Part shown: in pieces, positions 34,470 to 46,034 of the stretch
How the letters are laid out: each line of letters starts with the position of its first letter
Numbering within the stretch: position 1 is the stretch's first letter
NCBI GenBank assembly: GCA_039707465.1
Contig: CM077643.1
Coordinates: forward strand, 319,553,919 to 319,617,918
Source: Rhabdophis nuchalis
Taxonomy: Eukaryota > Chordata > Lepidosauria > Squamata > Natricidae
Reading direction: 5' to 3'
DNA length: 64,000 nucleotides
Notes under the pieces: model-generated
The model's database searches: none
What the model saw: only the letters and a program-made list of their open reading frames with translations
What the model was told of the DNA's origin: nothing
Program-made: the position numbers and the translations under genes

Positions 34470-34867
34470 GGTCCTATGCAGGATCTTGCCTGTTCCTAGC
34501 ATTAGGCTCTTCTTGGATACTCTAACATTGTTCCCGGGATCTGTTGGAGCTAGTCTTCCACCTCAGGAGAGTGTTCCTGTGATCACTTTCCAGCTGTATA
34601 CAGTCTCTGGGGGGCTGTTTTGCTATAAAACCTGTTACTCCAATTTGCAAACTATTCTCCGAGCTTAGAGAACAGCTTGATCATTATGTCAAGATATTTG
34701 TTGAAAGCCCAACAAGGAGAAATATTTTCTCAAAGCATGCATGCTACTTTGCTAGGACCATTGGTGTCTTTTAAGTTGAATGCCCAGCATAAAGTAGAAC
34801 TATTTATTTACCTGCTGAAGACTGACTCTGTAAAATGTAGTACAGGAACTGAAATCTGGTTGTATTA
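34470..34867. other. No gene recognised
   Basis: Two short frames (34486-34668, 34677-34874) lie here without recognisable domains. Confidence 0.35.
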
Positions 34868-35254
34868 CAGGTAGTCCTTGACTTACAGCCATTTGTTTAC
34901 TTGACTAAAGTTACAACGGCACTGAAAAAGTGACGGGGCCATTTTTCATACTTACATCCTGCATCCTCCCCATGTTCACATGAACAAAATTCGGACACTT
35001 GGCCACTGGCATATATTTATAACAGTGGCAGTATCCTGGGGTCATGCAATTCCCTTTTGTGACCTTCTGACAAGCAAAGTTAATGGGGAAACCTGATTCA
35101 CTTAACAACCATCTTACTAACTTAACAACTGAAGTGATTCCCTAAACAACTGTGGCATGAAAAATCTTAAAATGAGACAAAGTTCACTTAACAATTGTTT
35201 TGCTTAGCAATGGAAATGTTGGGCTCAATTGTGGTCATAAGTCAAGGTGTACCC
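34868..35254. mobile_element. CAGGTAGTCCT-family MITE
   Basis: It starts CAGGTAGTCCTTGACTTAC and ends GTCATAAGTCAAGG. The body order is the same as 32954-33350. No clear target duplication. Confidence 0.8.
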
Positions 35255-35337
35255 ATACTCAGATCAAAACGACTCAAAGAGTTTCGTTCTTGGGCAAAAT
35301 TCCTTTCAGGCATTCCCATTATCCAACACATCTAGAT

Positions 35338-35463
35338 CAATGTTTCTCAACCTTGGCGACTTTAAGTCCTGTGAACTTCAACTTCCAGACTAGCTATGCT
35401 GGCTGGGGAATTCTGGGAGTTGAAGTCCACAGGACTTAAAGTCGCCAAGGTTGAGAAACACTG
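35338..35463. mobile_element. Foldback hAT-like MITE with 8-bp target duplication
   Basis: The ends CAATGTTTCTCAACCTTGG and CCAAGGTTGAGAAACACTG frame a 126-bp palindrome centred near GCTATGCTGGC. The flanks 35330-35337 and 35464-35471 both read ATCTAGAT. It belongs to a sister subfamily of the 4416/15155 type, with a different end but the same inner arm. Confidence 0.92.
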
Positions 35464-35837
35464 ATCTAGATGCACGTTCGACAAATGCTAGAGTTCCCAT
35501 TATGTCATGCCAAGGCTGATGGGCTCTGATTTATCATCAGAACTCTGGTCAACATTAATGTATCCAGCATCAGTTAAAGAAAGAAACTAAAATATGAAGG
35601 GAAATAGGAGCTGTCAATCATAAAATCATACCAACCGGATAAATGGTGACTTCGTTACGTGGAGCAAGCCAAAGATGGTTAGACCAGATGACTTCTAATG
35701 ATATATTTAACCCTATGGTTCTAAAGTTTAAAAAGAACAGAAGTTTAGGCAATATAAATCTACTCATAAAGAGCTGGGTCAAGACATCAGGGGTGGGTTC
35801 TGGATTCATTTATTGGCGGTTTGCTCAGGGATGTGCT

Positions 35838-36355
35838 TTGAGTTTGAGTTTTTTTGAGTTTGAGTTTTATTGGTTTTTTATACCACCCTACTCCCGAAGG
35901 ACTCAGGGTGGTGTACAGCCAGAATAAAAACAAATATATAAACGTTTTTTAAAAAGCTTTTAAAAGACATATTGAACTTTGGCCGAAACGTGGAAAAAAA
36001 CCCAAACTAACCCTGATTAAAATTAATAAAAATTTGAATTTAAAAATCATGTTTTATGCCAGCCCGGCTTGTTGGAAAAGAAAGGTTTTGAGAGCATGGT
36101 GGAAGGTGCGTAGGTCAGGGTTAGTTCTTAATTCCGGGGGCAATTTGTTCCAAAACACAAGTGCTCCCATGGAGAAGGCTCTCCCCCTGGGTGTCGCCAG
36201 TCGACATTGTCTAGCCGACGGCACCATGAGGAGACCCTCTCTATGGGAGAGTACTGGCCGGTGGGAGGCTCTTGGTGGCAGAAGGCGATCTCGTAAGTAC
36301 CCAGGTCCTAAGCCATGGAGCGCTTTAAAGATAGTAACCAACACCTTGAATCGTC
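35838..36355 (-). mobile_element. L2 LINE 3' fragment, minus strand, nested in a MITE
   Basis: On the plus strand it opens with the TTTGAGTTTGAG tail repeats, the complement of the 3' UTR (CCACCCTACTCCCGAAGGAC), then the ORF end. The 5' truncation point is near 36355. It is a more divergent subfamily than the copy at 28673. Confidence 0.85.
36054..36355 (-). pseudogene. L2 reverse-transcriptase C-terminal tail
   Basis: About 100 codons are open on the minus strand: RFKVLVTIFKALHGLGPGYL, then RPVLSHREGLL, FWNKLPPEL and KTFLFQQAGLA before the stop. It corresponds to the last ~100 residues of the 8511-11123 frame. No catalytic domain is included. Confidence 0.82.
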
Positions 36356-36556
36356 CGCATGCTTGATGCATGCAATGCACGCATGCACAGTAGTAAAAAA
36401 ATTGCTTCTATGCATGCGCAGAAGCCAAAAACAAGATGGTGATGCCTATAGCACCACCAATAGAACCAATTCGGGAGCATGGGCGGCCAAGTTAGTACCT
36501 ACTTGGTTGAACCGGGGTGAACCAGTAGGAACTCACTGCTGCAAGACATGGTTCCA

Positions 36557-36800
36557 GAATGAGGGGTCCTTGGTGCTCTCTGAGTTTGCCTGTTTTCTTG
36601 CAAACGTTTCATTAATCAACTTAGGTAATATCCTCAGTGCTAGTAAGGAATGCTGTTTGCTGTCAGTTTATATGCTGGTGGCTTGTATGTCAGTATTGGT
36701 GGAGGTGGTCTTAGAGATTCTTCGGTTGAGCTGTTTTCTGTTGGCTTCTTTGGCAAACAGCCCAATAGTAAACAGCCCAGCCAAAGAGACTACAAATATA
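36557..36800. repeat. Interspersed repeat-like stretch, unassigned
   Basis: GCAAACGTTTCATTAATC followed by TAGGTAATATCCTCAGTGC is wording I associate with a common squamate retroelement flank. I cannot assign it to a clade. Confidence 0.3.
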
Positions 36801-36879
36801 CACCTTTATTAGTTCTGGAATAAATGTATTTGTGGTAACTATATTTATAATTTTTTTTTTATTTGTGGTGACTATATTT

Positions 36880-37062
36880 ATAAATTTTAATTTTTTAGGG
36901 GTTTAAAGGGTTTTAGCACGGGTTTTAGGTTAATTTAATATGTTTTTAAGAGTTTGTATGGTTTTGTAATGGTTTTTAATAATGCCTGTGCACCGCCCTG
37001 GGTCCTAACAAGGAGAAGGGTGGGGTATAAATTCGAAAAATAAAAAATAAATAATAAAAATA
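36880..37062 (+). mobile_element. L2-like LINE 3' UTR fragment
   Basis: TTTTAGCACGGGTTTTAGG, then TGTGCACCGCCCTGGGTCC and GGTGGGGTATAAATTCG plus an AAATAAT tail match the 3' UTR layout at 63350-63490. No ORF is included. Confidence 0.75.
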
Positions 37063-38237
37063 GTAACTGCCAAGAAGCATTCTAAAGCAACATGTACATA
37101 TTTGGGATTTCCTTTTTCACCTCCTTTAACCATCTTAAATTATGGCATCAGGATTTCTAACAGCATCCAAGAAGATATGTATGCTTGCGAAATACAGGAA
37201 TTGTATTTATTAGAAATATCACTGTTTAAATGAAGAATTTAACAGACACTAGATTTATTTGTATCTGGGCTATATAACTTGCTTCAGTTATTAAAATTCT
37301 GACACAGTAGAAAACAAACTTCAGCTTCACTCCTAAGAAATTCCACATATATCTCTCAAGCACTCAAAGTGTCTTCCCTTGTCATCCCCCAGCTATATGT
37401 AATGTACTAAGAACTGCAATAATATTTCACTTCACAACACTGTAATGTTTCCTCTTACGCAGCATAGCTATGGTTTGTGTGTAAATGCTATAAACAGAAG
37501 CTTCCCAATCCCACCCCAATGCAAATACATATTTCAAAAAGGGCTCCCAGCCTGAATTATCATGTGATAATGTCTCCTTCCATAGGAAAAGCCACAGGAG
37601 GAAGGAGGGATATTGCCACTGATCTTTACAGCGTTCTTCAAGGAAGAGCTGTTTGATCACAGCCTGGATTGTATGGCTCTCAAAGGCTAAAAGACAAGGC
37701 TCCTGCAGTTAAACTTGATATCCTTTTAAATCAAAATATATTTCCCAAAGTGCACCAGGATCAAACAAGGTTAAGGTGACCTTGCATCTTTTTATGCTGG
37801 AAAAAAAAAATCCAGAATACTTTGCAAGAAGATATTTCAGCCAGTGGCTCTGTACACTTTGCAAAGTATCCCTTTGTCCTGCGGAAACTTTTCTGCGTCT
37901 TACATAAAAGACAAGCTCCGGGAGAAATGGCTAAATAATTGATTGCCATCCTTCCTTTTAATTTTAAAACAGAGAAATAGAGACACATAAGAATTAAGCT
38001 ATTTTCTCTTCCCACCCCCCAACTCTTCCCCCTTCCTATTCCAACTGACCCATTTGAAGAATGTTATTTCTGAACTGAATGCAATTTCTCTGAATTGATA
38101 AGTCAGTAGGGGGGGGGAAAGGTAGGAAGGTAACAATTCCAGGCAAAAAAAAAAAGTCTCAATAAAATAAACTAAAATATCCAAATTTTGATATAGAGCA
38201 AAAGCACTGCTTACTTTTTAAGATGCATTTGCAGGTA
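37063..38237. other. No gene recognised
   Basis: AT-rich DNA with a G-run at 38109-38117 and an A-run near 38145. No coding or repeat call. Confidence 0.4.
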
Positions 38238-38376
38238 ACAGGGGCAGACACTTCTAATTTGTGACTCACCATATCATTGCACGCAGCACTTACTCTTACC
38301 ACTCTTCAGTCAAGAAGAGTGATAGTGCTGCGTGCAATGCTATGGTGAGTCACAAATTAGAAGTGTCTGTCCCTTT
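38238..38376. mobile_element. Palindromic MITE, probably TA-flanked
   Basis: The arms run from GGGGCAGACACTTCTAATTT to its complement near 38373 and are almost perfectly paired through GTGACTCACCAT and TTGCACGCAGCACT. The centre lies near CTTCAGTCAAGAAG. TA at 38236-38237 and 38377-38378 borders slightly longer imperfect ends, suggesting a Tc1/mariner-type target. No coding capacity. Confidence 0.75.
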
Positions 38377-38418
38377 TAAATATTAATTAGTTTCAATAGG
38401 AGTTTGAAATGTTTTAAG

Positions 38419-38660
38419 ATGGTGCAGTGATTAGGTTGTAGTACGGCAGGCTACTTTTGCTGATCATTGGTTGCCAGCAGTTTGGCAGATCGAATCTCAC
38501 CAGGCTCAAGGTTGACTCAGCCTTCCATCCTTCTGAGGGTGGTAAAATGAGGACCCAGATTGTTGGGGGCAATATTTCTGACTCTGTAAACTGCTTAGAG
38601 AGGGCTGTAAAGCACAACGAATGGTATATAAGTCTAAGTGCAATTGCAATTGTAATTACA
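38419..38660 (+). mobile_element. tRNA-derived SINE with L2/MIR-like tail
   Basis: The head shows an A-box-like GGTGCAGTGATTAGG and a B-box-like GGCAGATCGAATCTC, as expected of a tRNA-derived Pol III promoter. The body contains GGCTCAAGGTTGACTCAGCC and GGTAAAATGAGGACCCAG. The end, AGAGGGCTGTAAAGCAC then GGTATATAAGTCTAAGTGC and (AATTGC)-like units, looks like an L2/MIR tail. Best copy of this SINE in the window (compare 600-775). Confidence 0.75.
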
Positions 38661-38816
38661 GTGTTGTAAGACATTGGAGTAGGAATGTGATCATCAGGTT
38701 CTGTCCACCCTTTTTGACTAATGTATTTTACAGGGTTTCTGCTGTGAGATAACCTAGGACAGTATTGTGCATGCTGTCTTTAACTTCTGAATGGAAAGGA
38801 TAGGCTCAGTGGTGGG

Positions 38817-38942
38817 ATTCAAATAATTTAACAACTGGTGCTCTGTCCTAATAATTCTTCCAACAACCAGTTCACCAAACTGCTCAGAAACTTAACAACT
38901 GGTTCTTCTGAAATGGTGTGAACTGGCTGAATCCCACCACTG
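38817..38942. mobile_element. hAT-like MITE (CAGTGGTGGGATTC type)
   Basis: The ends CAGTGGTGGGATTCA and TGAATCCCACCACTG are perfect inverted repeats. The flanks 38809-38816 (GATAGGCT) and 38943-38950 (GTTAGGCT) match at 7 of 8. The 126-bp body repeats AACAACTGGT motifs. Confidence 0.9.
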
Positions 38943-39257
38943 GTTAGGCTTTTAATTATTCATTTATAATTATATAATTATGAAGTATATGGATTATGAA
39001 CTAAGAGCCAAGATGGAAGTCTCTGCTACTCATTTGACAAGACACATTGCTCCTCAAAATTATGAATCTGCAACAGCTGCTTGAAACTCGATGTCACTGC
39101 TTCAAAACCTTCCTCAGGATTTCTGGGTAAGTAGGCCCAGCTGACCTTGAAAGAAGACCCTGAGGAAAGTATATGGCAAGCCTGTTCCTGAATGATGATT
39201 GAAAAGGTCAAGGAGCTCAACATAGCTGGTCTCCAAAACAAATCTTTATATTTCTCA

Positions 39258-39802
39258 CTAGCCGTTCCCGGCCACGCGTTGCTGTGGCCCAGTCTGGCTA
39301 AATGGCCAACCAATCTGTGTGTAGATCTACACCTGCACACACAACCACTGTATAACCACCTACCTACCTACCTACCTACCTACCTACTGTATTTCTCCCT
39401 CTCTCTATCCCTCTACCTACCTACCGACCGACCGACCTACTGACCTACCTACCTACCTACCTACTGCATTTCTCCCTCCTTCTCTCTATCCTTATAGCTG
39501 CCTACCTACCTGCCTACTGTATTTCTCCTTGAATTTTATGGACAGAGTATTATGTCATCTTTTATGACATAATACCTGTGGCCCACTGCTCTCTCTGTAT
39601 CCATATACCTACCTTTTTTTACAATTTTTTTTACATTTCCATTGCATGTACCTGGCACAGGTGTGACATCTATACAGTCTATATATATCATTGGTGCCGT
39701 ACTTGAAAGGAACGTTGTGTGAAAATTTGGAAGCAATCGGTGCAGTACTTTCAGAGATTAGCGGTTTTGAACAAACTCTTGTTACATTTTTATTTATATA
39801 GA
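39258..39802. repeat. Unclassified interspersed repeat, copy 1
   Basis: It starts ACTAGCCGTTCCCGGCCACG and ends ATTTTTATTTATATAGAT; copy 2 at 52740-53590 shares both ends. An internal CTAC/CTCT microsatellite occupies about 39358-39510. The end wording CAGTACTTTCAGAGATTAGC resembles tails of some RTE-type retroelements, but I cannot confirm the class. Confidence 0.6.
39358..39512. repeat. (CTAC)n microsatellite complex
   Basis: CTAC/CTAY tetranucleotide arrays alternate with CTCTCTATCC segments. Confidence 0.9.
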
Positions 39803-42260
39803 TTTTGGCCAGTGCAACATGATATTGCTTGATTTGCCTAGTACTGTGAGCAGTAATTAGTTCATTTAGAAGTCTTATTAAACACAAGAGACCTTCAAAG
39901 TGGTCTACAAAAGTTTCTTAAAAGTTGCACTCTAGTGTAAGCAGATAAACAGTGACTAAAAATAATCTTAATAATAAACGTGGTGTTTGACCGATCTAAT
40001 TTTAAAACCTGTTCTGTGACAATGAAGTGATAAAAATATTGGTTCAGTAGCTTCAGTCAAGGCATAAGGGAATGTGTTATAATTACAAATATAGATTAAC
40101 AATCACACACACATGCACACATTTCTATTGTGAACAATGATGTTCACAGAAGATGTTATAAGGAGAAGCCAGGAAGGAATTTACTAGGGTTTCCCCCCAA
40201 CCCCCATATGTTAACCTATGTAATGTGGAGTCTAGTCCACTTGTTTGAAGATTGTGTGCACTTGTGTGTCCATGAAGTTATGTACTAGGTAAGAGAGGTA
40301 AGAAAAAGAATTTGCTACTGAGAAGGGATGGACAAAGCTGCCAGTTTTCAGCTTCTTTTGTGCTCAAATGATTTCCAATTTACATTTTTTATTCTTATTT
40401 TTAAAGTGGTAGATGGTGAACATTCCTTCCAGATAATTAATCCAAAGGATTTTCCCCCTTCTTTCTGCAAAATTTGCAGCCAAGGATACAAAAACGCTTG
40501 GCAGGAAGCATAAAGTATCAGCAGAAAGAAAAGATTTCTCAATTTGTCAAGAATGCTCAACTAAGCGAGGTGTTTGTCATAGTGGCCTAAATGGTTTTGC
40601 CAACTCTGAGCATGTTCAGCTGAAGGTGAGTAGATGCCTCTTCCTTGAGATTCATAATTTACCATCTCCCCTCATGCATGAAGAACAATTTTTCAAAAGA
40701 GCTAGAGCTGTGTGGTGTGCAGCAGCTGACAAGCTTAGGCTGGTTGTGCCTTATGTTGCTACCGTGAATTACAGCTACTTTTCTCACATACAACTGGCAA
40801 AAGCATTATGGTTTCAGTACTGCTGCCCCTGATCTTTCCATCCAAGTTCTACTTCTACCAAGGTTCTATTGGCCATAATTGAGTAAATCCTCTTCTTCTG
40901 AGTTCAGTTCAGTTTCTGAGGATGACATGCACGTGACATTGGCAACTATCTGGAAGCGGTTTATCGTTCTCTTTTTCTGGAATCTCTTTTTTTCCCATCA
41001 GGTTTCCAAGTGTAGCTTATAGCCTTGGTATTTCCTGGTTGGTTTCTCAACCAACTATTTAACCAGATCTGGCCCTGCTTAGCTTTTCCAGATCATTCAA
41101 GGTCATTTAGAACGCTGCTTTCTACCTAGGCTATTTAGGACAGGAAGTGTAAAACTGAATCAACCTGAAAGAAGAGGCAACGAGCCAAAATATTTTGAGT
41201 GGACAGAGTTCATGAGAAGAATGGAAGAACTGATAACAACTGGGGAGCAACGAAACCTGAAATGCCTTCAACCCATCATTGATAATATTGAAATATCTGT
41301 ATACTTTTAGTATAGTCAAAGCTTTTCCCCACCAAAATGCTTCAGTATATTATACTCACAGATGGCTTATCAAGGGATCACCAATGACCAGTTACAGCAG
41401 TTCTTGCGTTATTGCACTAATAGGGAGAGAGCTTTTGATTTCATGGTTTAAAACAAAGTGACCCAGATATAATTACTGAAGCTTATTAATTTACTTGTTA
41501 TGGGTCGGTAACCCTTCACAGACTATAGTGCTTGTTACAGGCAGAACCAAGAGGATTATAGCTTTAGTTTAGCACAGTTTGATTCTAGTCTGAAAATTGG
41601 AAGAAATGAAGCACTAAATTGCATGTTTTATGATTGTCTTTTATTAAAGAACAATTAATGTCCAACTTGAACAGTGTCAGTTTTGGAGCAAATAGGTATG
41701 AAAACCCTGGAATTTGCAAAAATGTCAACCATGCAAGTACACGTATGGCTATGATGCAGAATTGTTTGTAAAGAGTAAAAGTGTTACTTGTGTCCTTTTC
41801 CACAGCTAGTCTTAGACAGAGTTTAGTGAGCAGTATGCAACTAGGTTTGCTTTCCTCTGCAGAGTACATTGCACGTATCGTGCTATACATAACTTTTGCA
41901 CTACTTTGGGATTAGTTCCAGAGCTGATCAATCTCAGATTGTCAGTGGTTTTTAGGAGTTAAATCATTTTTTTCTCTGCTCTGGTACACAGGAAATTTAA
42001 GTGAAGCTGATATTTTCCTCTAATTGGTTTGATTCTGTGTAGATCATTGGCTTTTTTTGCAAAAAGGAACCCTTCCATTCCTTCCTTTGCCTTGTCCCAT
42101 CTCCTCCTTCCTGGATTCAAACTGACCCTAATTCTTTTCTTGCCCTCCTCATAGAGGTTCAAAGCATTCTGTTATTGTCTTCCCCTCAGATATCCCAGTG
42201 GCCTTTAAGGGCCTCTTAGTGAGACATTAAAACTGGACAGCTGGGAAGACTTTGGGAATT
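39803..42260. other. No gene recognised
   Basis: About 2.4 kb of AT-rich DNA. The frames at 40328-40560 and 41585-41890 have no recognisable domain. Confidence 0.4.
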
Positions 42261-43110
42261 CATAGAATCATAGAGTTGGAAGGGTCTTCTTGTCCAACCC
42301 TCTGCACAAGGCAGGAATCCATATGGCTGTCCAAAATGTGTTTTAAATGGATTCTGGGAGGCCAATTGTTCCACTGATTAATAGCTTTCACGATCAAGAA
42401 ATTCTTCCTTAGTTTGAATCCTCCTTGTAAAGAGGGACATTCCCTTCTCAGGCACTATGAAACATAAATCCACTCCCTCTTCCCAATAACAGCCCCTTGT
42501 GTATTAAAAGAAGGCTTTCATGCTTCCCCTTAGCCTTCTTTAAACATCCCAAATTCCTTTAACTATTGTCCATAGGATTTAGCATCCAAGTCTTTCACCT
42601 CATTTGTTGCTCTTCTATGTACTCTTTCCAGTTTCTCGGCATTCTTCTTTAATTTTGGTGGTCAGAATTAGATGCAATATTCCAGTTGCGATCTGAACGG
42701 TGCAGTGTAGAGTAAAACAATCACTTCTTTGGATCTTGATGTTATGCTTTGTTGATGCAGCTCAAGATTGCATAGGCTTTTTGGGCAGCTGCAGCACGCT
42801 GCAGGTTCAAAGTTTTTCAAAATCCTTTTGAACCTTTGATCCTTTTGAAGCCGCTCATTTGCAGAGTTAGTAATGCCCTCCACTCCACAAATTTTGCATC
42901 ATTTGCTCAGCATCCCTTCTGTTCTCTCAGCTAAGTTATGTATAAAATGTTGAAGAGCTCTAACCTCAGAACAGAACTTTGAAGGACCCCATTTTATACC
43001 TCTCTCACTATAACACAGATCTATTAAGGACCATGTATTGTATATTGTTGTCAACTAACTGCAAATCCATCTGGTTTCAGTACTATCATGAAAGAGGATC
43101 TGGTCCATAC
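42261..43110 (-). mobile_element. Old CR1 LINE 3' portion, minus strand
   Basis: ATAGAATCATAGAGTTGGAA then CTTGTCCAACCCTCTGC at the left is the classic CR1 3' end in reverse complement. Inward, decayed coding wording continues, for example the complement of a QRATKMI-like block near 42620 and an LEYCI motif at about 42670. It is much more decayed than the three CR1 copies after 52 kb and lacks the CAATA microsatellite. Confidence 0.75.
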
Positions 43111-43311
43111 ATACTCAAAGAGGGCTCATTCACAGCTCATTCTTCCTCTTAGCTTTTCTGACCCATCCTTACAGATTTGGACTACTTTTTGATGTTCTGT
43201 TTTTGTTACATCATTCTTTCCCCACTTCTTAAATGTTTCGTTTTTGTGTCTCAGTAAATTCTATGCAATTACATGGGTCTCAAAAACTGTACCCCATTTT
43301 CTCCTCTTTGG

Positions 43312-43432
43312 TATTTTCTTATTTTATTGATTGATTTATTAAATGTATTTGCCGCCCATCTTGCTACAAGGCAATTCTGGATGGCTTACGATATTAAAAG
43401 AGATAAAACCATAACCATAAGAATGCAAAATT
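43312..43432 (-). mobile_element. LINE/SINE 3' tail-like fragment
   Basis: TTTATTGATTGATTTATTAA followed by TTTGCCGCCCATCTTGC and CTGGATGGCTTACG is the complement of a tail of the 'ggcggcatataaat' style common to L2 and CR1-group elements in reptiles. The specific family is undetermined. Confidence 0.4.
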
Positions 43433-45093
43433 ATGCTGAAAAGAATACCAAGTTTTGATTAAAAATATTGTTTGAATTGGGGCTTAATTATCTTATTTTA
43501 TAGCCACCCTGAACTGCTTTTTCTTTCAGGATTCCCATCTAAGGAATCCTTCCTACCTTTTCCTTTTCCTTATTAAAGTCAGTTCTCTTGAATTCTAGAA
43601 TCCTATTTTTCTATTCTTCCTGCCTGATATATGGTGAATGCTAGGATAACATGGTCATTCTCTCCCAAGGTTCCTCCAAATTCTACTTCCACTCCCATTT
43701 CTTCCCTTAATAACATGTCCATTAGTGCCTATAGGCCTGGTTCCTTCTGCTACCTTTAGCCTCTAGATCAAAAAGGAGTCTGCAATGTGGCATCAAGGAT
43801 TTTAATATGTTTATAACTAACTCATGATCCTCATGATTTTTCCAAGTAGAATTCTGAAAATGTTCAGACAAATCCCCCCATATCATACATGGAAAATGTA
43901 AATGGGACATAGGGTGACCAAAAGACTTTTGCAAAAGTTGCACAATAACTGGAATAAAATTTACAATTGAAACTCCACCCTTTACGTGTACAAAGAGGTG
44001 GAGCTTTGATCACCAAACGTCATCAAACATCGTGTAGATGTTGACCCCACTACACCACCCACAGATGCACTTGGTGAGTCATTTTATTTCTTTCATTTAA
44101 ATGAAGCTAAGGGGATTTTTGCCATACCAAGACAGTCAACAGCTCAGAGGACAGGAAGCTGATCGGATGCCTGGAAGGCATCCTTTGCATTTTTTTAAGG
44201 CTTAACTGAAATGAAAGAGGGCAAAGCATTAATTGACCCGTGGCATTCTGCATTCTCAAGTTGGCAGAGGTGAGAATGTCTGCAGGTTTTCAAATTGCTT
44301 CTGAAGGATTGTGGGGGTAGAACCACTGGTAGTGTTGCTGCCCATAATTGAGTGCTATGCATCACTCAGTTTAGTGCTTTATTAATTCAGCTTCTTAGGG
44401 AATTCCCAGGACTGCTTTCATTGATTGGTTACATCTTAAAAGGTTTATTCCCATTCACTTGAGCTTGCAAACTGGGGTTTTTAATCTGAATAAACAATGT
44501 GGGAGAAAGAAGGGAGAAGACTAGGAATGTTACATGTCCCAAATTAATAAGTCAAATGATATACTGTACTTATTGGGGCCCTCATAATTTCTTCCTCTCT
44601 ACAACTCTGGAGCTGTTTTCATTTTGGAAGACTTTTCCCTGCTGTTTTCATTTCTTATCTGCCTAATGGGAATAATTACCCTTTACTTCCAAGATTATTA
44701 CAAAAATGAATAAGACAGAGCTACATGTTCTTTGGGAATAAATTGTGAATTCTATGGCCAAATTTTTAGAGTGTTCTAAGTGGGCAGTTGAATGTGAATT
44801 AAAGTAAAACTGCAAGCTGAAATAATCCATCATTTTCTCTTGCATGATATTATAACCTTTATTTCAAAACCAAGAATTATGCAGCTTCTGAGAAAAAGCG
44901 CACAGGAGTTTGTTGGGCAGAATCTCTATTCGTATGATGCCAGGTAATACAGGTGTGGTGTCAAGTTTTGGATCCCACCTCTAAAATACAGACTTCATGA
45001 AGGGAGACCAGCAAACAAAGTACTTCAGGATTAATAGTCTACTCTCAATGTTTAGTAAATCTATGGATATGCATATTTTTCCAATTTTTATGG
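43433..45093. other. No gene recognised
   Basis: No supported feature. Confidence 0.4.
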
Positions 45094-45101
45094 TATTTTA
45101 G

Positions 45102-45303
45102 CAGGGGTGAAATTCAGCAGGTTCTGACAGGTTCTGGAGAACCGGTAGCAGAAATTTCGATTAGTTCAGAGGACCGGCAAATACCACTTCTGGCTGCCCC
45201 CAGAGTGGGGAGGGAATGGGGATTCTGCAATATCCTTCCCCTGCCATGCCCACCAAGCCATGCCCACAGAACTGGTAGTAAAAAAAATTGAACTTCACAG
45301 CTG
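45102..45303. mobile_element. hAT-like MITE (CAGGGGTGAAATTCAGC type)
   Basis: It starts CAGGGGTGAAATTCAGCAGG and ends TTGAACTTCACAGCTG. The flanks 45094-45101 and 45304-45311 both read TATTTTAG, a perfect 8-bp duplication. The 202-bp body matches 1-160 in reverse. Confidence 0.92.
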
Positions 45304-45607
45304 TATTTTAGTATTTTATTGTTAATTGTAATCAAATAATTATAATCATAATCCATTGTAATTACCATAAAGTAAAATACATGAATTGTAGCATCAACAA
45401 CAACCTTGCCACATCAAATCCCAACACTGGGGTTTGCCGATATAAAGTTCTATTAAGATCAGGGAAAGAGGGCAACCTTGAGAGTGTTTGTGGGTGATAA
45501 GGAAAATCATGGGTTTGACATCCTCTGCCCCTCTGTGACCTAGACTCTATAATTTGTATTTGAGAGTGTAAATAGGGAAATTTTTTTCAACATGCAATTA
45601 CTGCAAA

Positions 45608-45614
<7 letters not shown>

Positions 45615-45684
<70 letters not shown>
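45615..45684. repeat. (GA)n microsatellite
   Basis: About 35 GA units, preceded by a short CA run. Confidence 0.95.
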
Positions 45685-45689
<5 letters not shown>

Positions 45690-46034
45690 ACTGTGATTCA
45701 CCTGAAATCTTTTTTGTCAGCTCATCACTATGTGAAAAATGGTTGGTTCTGGGGTCAACTTGAGCAGAAAAGAGTTTCTAGAGGTAAAGAGGAATCACGA
45801 GTCAACACTGACTTCTGGGGACTACAAGGCTTTTCCCAATGCTTTCTTAGCAACATTTTCAGAAGCAGTTTGACATTACTTGCTTCCCAGGGTAAGAGAG
45901 GGCGAATGGCTCAGAGTTACTCACCACCTCTGGTGTAAGGCAGAACTAGAACTCATGATCTCCTAGATTCTAATGTGCTCCCTTCACTATTAGACCAAAC
46001 TGGCTAGCAATTAATCTAAGCCCCAGAACTCACT

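Larger units (their letters stand above)
35788..36541. mobile_element. hAT-like MITE split by a minus-strand L2 3' fragment
   Basis: The left part starts CAGGGGTGGGTTCTGG; the right part (from about 36356) ends near GTAGGAACTCACTGCTG. The flanks 35780-35787 and 36542-36549 both read CAAGACAT, a perfect 8-bp duplication across the nest. This is the second independent MITE in the window to carry an L2 3' fragment. Confidence 0.88.

Noticed and set aside
39356..39512. CRISPR-like array of short repeats
   Set aside because: It is a CTAC/CTCT microsatellite without spacers, and the genome is eukaryotic.
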